Positions 1-5,149 of a stretch of DNA of 5,630 nucleotides are shown piece after piece. A program made the translations under genes and the position numbers. The notes under the pieces were generated by a model. That model saw only the letters and a program-made list of their open reading frames with translations. It was not told where the DNA came from and did no database searches. Source of the stretch: an uncultured Bacteroidota bacterium (GTDB lineage: Bacteria > Bacteroidota > Bacteroidia > Flavobacteriales > Flavobacteriaceae); the NCBI GenBank assembly GCA_903819815.1, contig CAIJFC010000326.1, positions 1-5,630 of the forward strand, in the 5' to 3' direction. Each line of letters begins with the position of its first letter. Within the stretch, counting starts at the first letter, position 1.

Positions 1-531
1 GTATCGCGCTCCAACTTCTAACCCTAAAACTAGTTGTCCTAAAACATTTGTTTTTATTCCTATTGTCATTGGAATTGCCAACGATCCATTTTTATAATCT
101 ATTTTTTGTTCCCCGGCTATATAAAATAACTCGTTGTAGGCAAAATAACTTAAACCACTATAAACGTAGGGTGTTATTTTAGTCTCAGAATCATGTAAGT
201 TAAAATCAAAAAAATTGAATTCAAGCCCTAAAGATACTTCTTTTATATTATTTTCAAAATTATAACCTCTTTGAGTCCTTCCCGGCGAATTTGAATTTAA
301 ATCTGACGACGTAATTTTAGACTGATTGTAGCTCATTCTCCAGGAATGTCTCGGGCTTTTATTCCATTTATATAGTATTCCATAGGCAAATTCATCAGGA
401 GCTATATATGTGGTAGGGCCAACATCTCCAATATAATTACTGCCCCCAAGAAATAAACCTATTTCATGAATTTGAGCATCTACTTTTGTAAATCCTAAGA
501 GTAAAAAAAATAAGATAAAAATTCTATTCAT
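1..531 (-). CDS. porG: Type IX secretion system outer-membrane protein PorG (DUF6089), 3' end missing
   Basis: The reading frame starts at an ATG (529-531) and stays open to the left edge, giving 177 codons; the C-terminus lies outside the window. Residues 1-19 form a Sec signal peptide: N-terminal MNR, a Phe/Leu-rich core, and likely cleavage after VDA before Gln20. The mature start QIHEIGLFLGGSNYIGDVGP, followed by a TYIAPDEFAYG..YKWNKSPRHSWR stretch, is the characteristic N-terminus of the DUF6089/PorG family. Later segments alternate polar and hydrophobic residues as in an outer-membrane beta-barrel (for example EVSLGLEFNFFDFNL and ITPYVYSGLSYFAY). In Porphyromonas gingivalis, PorG is an outer-membrane barrel associated with the PorK/PorN ring of the type IX secretion machine. 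Family members are about 220-240 residues, so roughly a quarter is missing. An A-rich TAAAAAAG tract lies directly before the start, as is usual in flavobacteria. In relatives I recall uppS and bamA following downstream, which is not visible here. Confidence 0.88.
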   Translation of the reverse strand, partial: MNRIFILFFLLLGFTKVDAQIHEIGLFLGGSNYIGDVGPTTYIAPDEFAYGILYKWNKSPRHSWRMSYNQSKITSSDLNSNSPGRTQRGYNFENNIKEVSLGLEFNFFDFNLHDSETKITPYVYSGLSYFAYNELFYIAGEQKIDYKNGSLAIPMTIGIKTNVLGQLVLGLEVGARY

Positions 532-551
532 TCTTTTTTAAAAATAGCTTG

Positions 552-559
552 CAAATATA
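552..559 (-). promoter_or_regulatory. Bacteroidota-type -7 promoter box for porG
   Basis: Read on the minus strand this is TATATTTG, an exact match to the Bacteroidota -7 consensus TAnnTTTG. It lies about 20 bases before the porG start codon. No TTG/TTTG -33 box is visible at the usual spacing, only TTTA, so the call rests on the -7 box and its position. It would give porG a promoter separate from read-through out of nadK. Confidence 0.55.
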
Positions 560-652
560 ACAATTATAGGTTCTAAATAGCCTTAGAATTTGAATTTATG
601 TGCTTAATTTTTCAAATGAAGTCCAAATTTCCAAATTGTAATTAGTTAAACG

Positions 653-683
653 AAAATTGATCGGTTGTAGTATGCCGATTTTT
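653..683 (-). terminator. Weak hairpin terminator after nadK
   Basis: The inverted repeat ATCGG (660-664) / CCGAT (675-679) has a 10-base loop and outer A/T arms at 653-656 and 680-683. On the minus strand the stem is followed by TTTTCGTTT. It begins about a dozen bases after the nadK stop codon. The stem is only 5 GC-containing pairs, so termination would be partial at best. The T-run at 679-683 on the other strand makes it roughly symmetrical. Confidence 0.33.
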
Positions 684-694
684 AAAAAAAGCAG

Positions 695-1579
695 TTAATT
701 TCTTTTGTCTTCTCCCCAAAGAAGTTTGTTGCGAAGTGTTTTTAAGAAAGTTTCTTCTTGAACTTCAACCATTTTAATTTTAAAAGGTGTTTTTTTGATC
801 GTTAAAACCGACTCGTTTTTTACGGAAGCAATCCTAGAATCTAAAGAAACTAAATACTGTTCTTCCCGTCCCGTTATTTTTAATTTAATAACCGTGTCGT
901 CAGGAATTACTAGAGGTCTGGCATTCAAATTATGTGGAGCAATCGGGGTGATCACTATACTTGAAACGTTTGGAGTTAATATTGGTCCGCCACAACTTAA
1001 GGAGTAGCCAGTTGAACCTGTTGGGGTAGAAATTATTAATCCATCGGCCCAATACGAATTTAAAAACTCATCGTTTAAATAAGTTTCAATAGTGATCATC
1101 GAAGTGGTGTCTTTTCGACTTACCGATATTTCATTCATGGCAAAATTTATATCAGAAATTTCAGGAATATCAGGAGTTCCTGTTAAACTAATTAGGTTTC
1201 TTTCTGAAATGGTATATTTTTTTTCAATAATTAATTGTAAAAACTCAGCAATTTCATCTTTTTGAACCATCGCTAAAAACCCCAATCTTCCGGCATTTAC
1301 TCCTAAAATTGGAATCCCAGAATCACGAACTAAAGTGGCGGCTCTTAAAATTGTTCCATCACCCCCAATACTGATCATGATATCAAAACTGGCATCTAAT
1401 TCTTTATGAGATTGAAAAGTTTTATACTCTTTTTTTACAATTTGTTTTTCATATAAAAGCTTCAAAAACGCTTCTTCTATAATCATTTCAACATCATTTT
1501 CATTGAAAAAAACAAAAATATCACGGATAATAGGTTCCGTACTGTTTTGATAATATTGTCCGTAAATCGCTACTTTCAT
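695..1579 (-). CDS. nadK: NAD kinase
   Basis: A cytoplasmic ATP-NAD kinase that phosphorylates NAD at the 2'-hydroxyl of its adenosine ribose to make NADP. The family signatures appear in order over 294 residues: ISIGGDGT with catalytic Asp74 (GGDG at 72-75), GVNAGRLGFL (93-102), the Asn149-Glu150 pair in AMNEISV, the glycine/threonine-rich loop DGLIISTPTGSTGYSL (179-194), and APHNLNARPL (214-223). The length is normal for bacterial NAD kinases. The position after GYSLS that is often Ala in other phyla is Cys196. The start was chosen because MKVAIYGQ is the expected first strand and TAAAATG supplies the A-rich initiation context. The gene lies 26 bases after the CBS-protein stop, with no TAnnTTTG box between, so the two are probably co-transcribed. 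Confidence 0.96.
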   Translation of the reverse strand: MKVAIYGQYYQNSTEPIIRDIFVFFNENDVEMIIEEAFLKLLYEKQIVKKEYKTFQSHKELDASFDIMISIGGDGTILRAATLVRDSGIPILGVNAGRLGFLAMVQKDEIAEFLQLIIEKKYTISERNLISLTGTPDIPEISDINFAMNEISVSRKDTTSMITIETYLNDEFLNSYWADGLIISTPTGSTGYSLSCGGPILTPNVSSIVITPIAPHNLNARPLVIPDDTVIKLKITGREEQYLVSLDSRIASVKNESVLTIKKTPFKIKMVEVQEETFLKTLRNKLLWGEDKRN

Positions 1580-1605
1580 TTTATGATAATTTAATAGAAA
1601 TTATT

Positions 1606-2265
1606 TTAAATACTTAAATACTTGTCTAAGTAGTCCGATCTTTCCTTCAAATTATTTAGAAAAACATCCTCTTTATGTTCCGAAATAATATCGTATTCGT
1701 ATCTCCTAAAAGATTGTAGAATTTCATTCATTCCACCCAAAACAATTTTAATAGTCACTTGAACTTTGTCAGGAGTAGTATTGGAAACATACAACCCTAA
1801 AATTCGACCTTCATTACTTTCCACAATTTGAACCACTTGACTCATCGTAAAATCTAAAATAGATTTCTCCACAATAATCACTCCACCAAAATCTTTTACA
1901 AATGGAGTGTCATAGAAATTACGAATTACTTCCGTGATTTCATAATATCCTACATAGTTGTTTTCGTCGTCTAATACAGGAATTACTGTAGTATTATTTC
2001 TCGAAAAAACCTCTAAAACCTCAATCCAAAACATGGTTGTTCGTGCAAAAAATCCTTTTAAAGCATATCGATAATCGGATATTTTTTTACTTGAATCAAA
2101 AGTTTCAACTTCTTCTGAGGAAATACAACCGATATAAATGCCGTTTTCAACCACTGGAAAATGGGAAAATTTACATTCTTCAAAGAAATCCATAACCGAT
2201 TCAATAGAATCAGAGCTGTGAATAGCCTTAAAATCGTTGTTTATATATTCGGTAATTTCTAACAT
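1606..2265 (-). CDS. CBS-pair protein with ACT-like C-terminal domain, function unknown
   Basis: A 219-residue soluble protein with no signal peptide or membrane segment. Two CBS motifs are visible: about residues 8-58 (AIHSSDSIESVMDFFEECKFSHFPVVENGIYIG in short segments, ending GCISSEEVE) and about 68-118 (VLEVFSRNNTTVIPVLDDENNYVG, ending YYEITEVIRNF). CBS pairs usually bind adenine nucleotides or related ligands. The Asp that often contacts ribose after the GxIT strand is Glu in both repeats. Residues 127-195 (GGVIIVEK, QVVQIVESNEGRILGLYVS, VQVTIKI, EILQSFRRYEYDII) have the strand-helix-strand-strand-helix-strand spacing of an ACT-type ligand domain; this is inferred from the pattern. It sits upstream of nadK in the same direction, an order I recall in many flavobacteria, so it may sense a nucleotide tied to NAD(P) or energy state. 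No catalytic domain is attached. Confidence 0.85.
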   Translation of the reverse strand: MLEITEYINNDFKAIHSSDSIESVMDFFEECKFSHFPVVENGIYIGCISSEEVETFDSSKKISDYRYALKGFFARTTMFWIEVLEVFSRNNTTVIPVLDDENNYVGYYEITEVIRNFYDTPFVKDFGGVIIVEKSILDFTMSQVVQIVESNEGRILGLYVSNTTPDKVQVTIKIVLGGMNEILQSFRRYEYDIISEHKEDVFLNNLKERSDYLDKYLSI

Positions 2266-2289
2266 TTAGAATTGGTGTTTAATCGACTG

Positions 2290-2317
2290 CAAAATAATCA
2301 AAATTTAGCATAAATCA
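2290..2317 (-). promoter_or_regulatory. Possible promoter for the CBS-nadK unit
   Basis: On the minus strand a TTG (2315-2317) is followed after 17 bases by TTATTTTG (2290-2297). This differs from the -7 consensus TAnnTTTG at one position. It lies about 25 bases before the CBS-protein start codon, in the divergent intergenic region shared with pdxJ. The spacing fits flavobacterial promoters, but the imperfect box keeps confidence low. Confidence 0.35.
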
Positions 2318-2332
2318 ACGTGTTTTACTTTG

Positions 2333-2340
2333 TATTTTTG
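2333..2340 (+). promoter_or_regulatory. Bacteroidota-type -7 promoter box for pdxJ
   Basis: TATTTTTG matches TAnnTTTG exactly and lies 24 bases before the pdxJ ATG. No clear TTG is present 17-23 bases upstream, so the -33 element is absent or degenerate. The start site would fall within a few bases of 2346, giving a short 5' leader. Confidence 0.5.
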
Positions 2341-2364
2341 TGAAGAATTAATAAGCAATAGTCA

Positions 2365-3078
2365 ATGACAAAATTAAGTGTAAATATAAATAAAATGGCC
2401 ACTTTAAGAAATGCACGTGGTGGAAATGCGCCCGATTTGTTAAAAGCAGCTACAGATATCCAAAAATTTGGAGCCCAGGGCATCACTATTCATCCAAGGC
2501 CAGACGAGCGACATATTAAATATCAAGATGCCCGCGATTTAAAAAATATCGTTTATACCGAATACAATATCGAAGGAAATCCAGAGCCTAAATTTGTAAA
2601 TTTAGTTTTAGAAATAAAACCTACGCAAGTTACTTTAGTTCCCGATGCAACCGACGCAATTACGTCAAATGCGGGTTGGAATACCATAAAGCACCAGGTT
2701 TTTTTAACCGAAATGGTTCAGGAATTCAAGCGAAACGGAATTAGAACTTCCCTATTTGTAGATCCATCATTAGAAATGATAGAAGGCGCAGCAAAAATTG
2801 GTGCTGATCGAATCGAATTGTACACTGAAAGTTACGCTCACCAGTATGGATTGGGAAATAAAGCGGGAATAGAACCGTATGTTTCGGCTGCAAAATTAGC
2901 CCACGAATTGCATTTAGGAATCAACGCTGGACACGATTTAAGCTTGGATAATATTCAATATTTCAAACAAAACATTCCTAATTTACTCGAAGTTTCAATC
3001 GGCCATGCCTTAATTTGCGAAGCTTTATATCTCGGATTAGACAATGTGGTAAATATGTATTTGCAAAAATTAAAATAA
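2365..3078 (+). CDS. pdxJ: Pyridoxine 5'-phosphate synthase
   Basis: Closes the pyridine ring in the DXP-dependent vitamin B6 pathway, condensing 1-deoxy-D-xylulose 5-phosphate with 3-amino-2-oxopropyl phosphate (the PdxA product). It is a cytoplasmic TIM-barrel enzyme, and 237 residues is normal length. By comparison with the E. coli sequence as I remember it, the key residues are present: ATLRNARGG (12-20) for phosphate/substrate binding, ITIHPRPDERH with His43 and His50, Glu70 in YNIEG, His190 in NAGHDL, and the IGHALI phosphate loop (212-217). The first motif reads VNINKMATLRNARG where E. coli has VNIDHIATLRNARG. These Asp-to-Asn and His-to-Lys changes are, as I recall, usual in Bacteroidota. 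The gene is transcribed divergently from the CBS-nadK unit and is followed by a structured repeat that may terminate it. Confidence 0.96.
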   Translation: MTKLSVNINKMATLRNARGGNAPDLLKAATDIQKFGAQGITIHPRPDERHIKYQDARDLKNIVYTEYNIEGNPEPKFVNLVLEIKPTQVTLVPDATDAITSNAGWNTIKHQVFLTEMVQEFKRNGIRTSLFVDPSLEMIEGAAKIGADRIELYTESYAHQYGLGNKAGIEPYVSAAKLAHELHLGINAGHDLSLDNIQYFKQNIPNLLEVSIGHALICEALYLGLDNVVNMYLQKLK

Positions 3079-3084
3079 TTATTA

Positions 3085-3162
3085 GGGCGTGACCACAAGG
3101 GTCGGGCTGTACGTTGCAATCCACGCTAAAAAGCGTGGGATTTTCACTACCATCCCTCACGC
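3085..3162 (+). repeat. Compact multi-hairpin intergenic element, likely a dispersed flavobacterial repeat
   Basis: This non-coding stretch is clearly richer in GC than the surrounding AT-rich spacer. Its ends are inverted repeats: GCGTGA (3087-3092) and TCACGC (3157-3162). Inside are a short hairpin, GACC (3091-3094) / GGTC (3100-3103), which shares two bases with the closing stem, and a strong hairpin, CCACGCT (3121-3127) / AGCGTGG (3132-3138), with an AAAA loop. The strong stem extends through AAT/ATT with one bulged G. The overall pattern (GGGCGTGACC, GGTCGGGCTGTACG, hairpin, GGATTTTCACTACCATCCCTCACGC) resembles short intergenic elements I recall in many copies in Flavobacterium genomes. 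Only one copy is in this window, so the repeat status rests on recollection while the structure is seen directly. The strand is arbitrary. A spurious minus-strand reading frame crosses it. Confidence 0.55.
3118..3144 (+). terminator. Possible rho-independent terminator for pdxJ (inside the repeat)
   Basis: A 7-bp perfect GC-rich stem (3121-3127 with 3132-3138, AAAA loop) extends to 10 pairs across a bulged G3139 and is followed by TTTT (3141-3144). It starts about 40 bases after the pdxJ stop codon. The U-run is short and partly used by the stem extension, so efficiency is uncertain. Confidence 0.4.
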
Positions 3163-3185
3163 AACCCCAAACATAAATCATAATT

Positions 3186-3950
3186 ATGCTTTATTCAAAA
3201 ATTGAAGGTCAAGGAAAACCACTTATAATCCTCCACGGATTTATGGGGATGTCCGACAATTGGAAAACCCTCGGGACTCAATATGCCCACGAAGGATTCC
3301 AAGTTCATTTACTCGATCTTCGAAATCACGGTCGAAGTTTTCATTCTGATATTTTCAATTATGAGGTAATGTGTCAAGATGTAGTTGATTATTGTCGTGA
3401 AAATAATTTGGAAAATATAGATTGCATAGGGCATTCAATGGGTGGAAAAGTAGCCATGCTTTTAGCAACTCAAATTCCTAATTTAGTTCACAAACTTATT
3501 GTTGCCGATATTGGACCCAAGTTTTATCCACAGCACCATCAAACTATTTTAGAAGGGCTAAATGCAGTTGATTTTTCATTGAAACCAAGTAGGAGTGAAG
3601 TGGAAGTGATAATTTCACAATTCATTCCTGATTTTGGCACGCGCCAATTTTTATTAAAAAGTTTGTATTGGGTTGAACCAGGGCAATTGGCATTCCGATT
3701 TAATTTACCGGTCTTTAATATTCAAATTGAGCAAATTGGAACAGCTCTTCCTGATCAAGCCTTTTTTGAAAATCCTACTTTATTTATTCGAGGAGGAAAT
3801 TCCAATTATATATTAGATTCCGATATTGAAGGAATAAACCATCATTTTCCTAAAGCAATTATTAATACAATTTCAAATGTTGGACATTGGCTTCACGCCG
3901 AAAAACCGCAAGATTTTTTTGAGTTAACCAAAAATTTTCTAAAATTGTAA
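3186..3950 (+). CDS. Alpha/beta-fold hydrolase, YbfF-like esterase
   Basis: A 254-residue single-domain serine hydrolase without signal peptide, so cytoplasmic. Visible landmarks are the oxyanion strand LIILHGFMGMSDNW (13-26), DLRNHGRS (44-51), the nucleophile elbow GHSMGG with Ser84 (82-87), ADIGP with candidate acid Asp108, LLKSLYW (157-162), FIRGGNS (200-206), and the catalytic-His segment VGHWLHAEKP with His234 (232-241). The run of DLRNHG, GHSMGGK, QFLLKS, GGNS and GHW.HAEKP closely tracks E. coli YbfF, for which esterase and acyl-CoA thioesterase activity has been described. The natural substrate here cannot be read from the sequence. It follows pdxJ in the same direction, 107 bases away with the structured repeat between. 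No TAnnTTTG box is evident before the start, so expression may depend on read-through from pdxJ. Confidence 0.9.
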   Translation: MLYSKIEGQGKPLIILHGFMGMSDNWKTLGTQYAHEGFQVHLLDLRNHGRSFHSDIFNYEVMCQDVVDYCRENNLENIDCIGHSMGGKVAMLLATQIPNLVHKLIVADIGPKFYPQHHQTILEGLNAVDFSLKPSRSEVEVIISQFIPDFGTRQFLLKSLYWVEPGQLAFRFNLPVFNIQIEQIGTALPDQAFFENPTLFIRGGNSNYILDSDIEGINHHFPKAIINTISNVGHWLHAEKPQDFFELTKNFLKL

Positions 3951-3975
3951 ATGGGCATTAATTATTTACTAAATT

Positions 3976-3983
3976 TATATTTA
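3976..3983 (+). promoter_or_regulatory. Possible weak promoter box before the membrane-protein gene
   Basis: TATATTTA differs from the TAnnTTTG -7 consensus only at the last base and lies 14 bases before the ATG, which is close. It overlaps a small AT dyad, TTTATA (3974-3979) / TATAAA (3982-3987). No -33 TTG is at good spacing. Read-through from the hydrolase gene, 47 bases upstream, is an equally good explanation. Confidence 0.2.
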
Positions 3984-3997
3984 TAAAATTAAAGATC

Positions 3998-4348
3998 ATG
4001 AAGCTATTAATGAAAATTGTCTTTACCGCAATATTGGTAATGTTCCTTTCTAATGTTATGAAAGGAGTTGAAGTCGAAAATTTTACAACTTCAATTATTG
4101 TTGCTATAGTCTTAGGATTGTTAAATGTTTTTGTAAAACCTATTCTTATCTTATTTACACTTCCTGTTACCGTATTTACTTTGGGATTATTCTTACTTGT
4201 AATTAATGCGATTTTAATTCTATTATGTTCTAAAATTGTTGGTGGTTTTAGTATAAATTCTTTTTTTACGGCTTTACTATTTAGCATGGTACTTTCGCTA
4301 TTACAATCAATTATGTATCGAATGTTAAAAGACGAAAACAATAATTAA
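3998..4348 (+). CDS. Four-helix membrane protein, phage holin superfamily IV (PF04020-like)
   Basis: A 116-residue, highly hydrophobic protein with about four transmembrane helices, near residues 5-23, 30-49, 53-80 (probably a helix with a re-entrant or tightly turned segment) and 87-109. It ends in a short charged tail, RMLKDENNN. The GLLNVFVKPILILFTLPVTVFTLGLF pattern (residues 40-65, given in pieces: GLLNVFVKP, LPVTVFTLGLF, INAILILL) is typical of the family named for mycobacterial four-TM holins. Most bacterial members are chromosomal inner-membrane proteins of unknown role, so the holin label should not be read as phage origin. No other phage gene is nearby. The start is preceded by the A-rich TAAAATTAAAG. 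It lies 10 bases upstream of the nuclease gene, suggesting co-transcription. Confidence 0.82.
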   Translation: MKLLMKIVFTAILVMFLSNVMKGVEVENFTTSIIVAIVLGLLNVFVKPILILFTLPVTVFTLGLFLLVINAILILLCSKIVGGFSINSFFTALLFSMVLSLLQSIMYRMLKDENNN

Positions 4349-4358
4349 GTTTATTAAT

Positions 4359-5144
4359 ATGAAAAAGTTAGTATCATTAATTTCCATTTTAAGTGTTGTT
4401 ATTATTGGGTTCCTATTTTGTTCTAATGCCAATTTTGATACTAAATCGGTAATTTTACAAGAGCATGATCCATTTACGTATTTGCCAACTTCTACAACAA
4501 AACAGGTTATTAAGCACAGTTATTATGCGCTTTCTTATAATGAAAAATTCGAACAAGCAGAATGGGTTTCCTATTTCTTAAGAAGCGAAAACGAAGGAAT
4601 TGGCCATTTTAAAAGACCTAGATTTATCAATGATCCTAAAGTTTCAACCGCGTCTGCTGATTCTGATAATTATATAAAATCGGGTTATGATAGAGGTCAT
4701 TTGTGTGCAGCTGCTGACATGAGGTTTTCAAAAAGTGCTTACGACGATACTTTTTTCACCTCTAATATATCTCCTCAAAAACATAATTTTAATGGGGGTA
4801 TTTGGAAACAATTAGAAGATAAATCCAGGTATTGGGCGACTAAATATAATGGTATTTATGTGGTTACAGGCGGCATTTTACAAAAAGGATTACCAACTAT
4901 TGGTTCAGAAAAAGTAGCGATTCCAAATTATTTTTATAAAATTCTATATTGTAATTTTAAAGGGAAAAATAAAATGGTCGCTTTCTTAATGCCAAGTGTG
5001 AAAAGCAAAGACCCTTTATATAAGTTTGTGGTTTCAGTAGATTCAATTGAAAAAATGACTGGAATTGACTTTTTTCCTCAACTTCCCGATAATATTGAAA
5101 ACGATTTAGAGACCAAAAGTGATTACAAAGCTTGGGCGTTTTAG
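4359..5144 (+). CDS. Exported DNA/RNA non-specific endonuclease (DRGH / NUC1 family)
   Basis: A sugar-non-specific nuclease of the Serratia nuclease/EndoG type, using one metal ion and a His general base. The core is intact over 261 residues: GYDRGHLCAAADM with catalytic His114 (DRGH at 111-114), then NISPQ and FNGGIWKQLE with metal-ligand Asn145 and Glu153. These are eight residues apart, the same spacing as Asn119 and Glu127 in Serratia nuclease. IYVVTGGIL (166-174) is the following conserved strand. Residues 1-20 form a Sec signal (MKK plus hydrophobic core), with likely cleavage after SNA (22-24). Cys21 is preceded by Leu-Phe, a poor lipobox, so a lipoprotein is unlikely but possible. No type IX C-terminal sorting domain is visible, so a periplasmic location or simple secretion is inferred. 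Likely roles are nucleic-acid scavenging or degradation. No immunity gene is apparent beside it. Confidence 0.93.
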   Translation: MKKLVSLISILSVVIIGFLFCSNANFDTKSVILQEHDPFTYLPTSTTKQVIKHSYYALSYNEKFEQAEWVSYFLRSENEGIGHFKRPRFINDPKVSTASADSDNYIKSGYDRGHLCAAADMRFSKSAYDDTFFTSNISPQKHNFNGGIWKQLEDKSRYWATKYNGIYVVTGGILQKGLPTIGSEKVAIPNYFYKILYCNFKGKNKMVAFLMPSVKSKDPLYKFVVSVDSIEKMTGIDFFPQLPDNIENDLETKSDYKAWAF

Positions 5145-5149
5145 ATCAA

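Noticed and set aside
795..1007. 70-codon open frame on the plus strand inside nadK
   Set aside because: It lies wholly antisense to a gene with every NAD kinase motif, and its protein shows no recognisable family or initiation context.
1586..1604. 7-bp inverted repeat ATAATTT/AAATTAT between the CBS protein and nadK
   Set aside because: It is all A/T with a 5-base loop in AT-rich DNA, which is expected by chance and too weak for a terminator; at most a minor mRNA structure.
2978..3181. 67-codon open frame on the minus strand across the pdxJ end and the structured element
   Set aside because: It is antisense to conserved pdxJ codons and reads through an inverted-repeat element; such elements often leave spurious frames.
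3958..4341. 127-codon open frame on the minus strand opposite the membrane protein
   Set aside because: It is a shadow of the AT-rich transmembrane gene. The plus-strand product has a clear four-helix family pattern, while the minus one is compositionally biased and unrecognisable.
3998..5144. Prophage remnant suggested by a 'holin' family protein and a nuclease
   Set aside because: There are no integrase, structural, lysin or attachment sequences nearby. The holin-IV family is common on bacterial chromosomes, and base composition matches the neighbours.
4359..5144. Nuclease as a toxin of a polymorphic toxin-immunity pair
   Set aside because: It has its own Sec signal, no N-terminal delivery domain, and the next gene is rodA on the opposite strand rather than an immunity gene.
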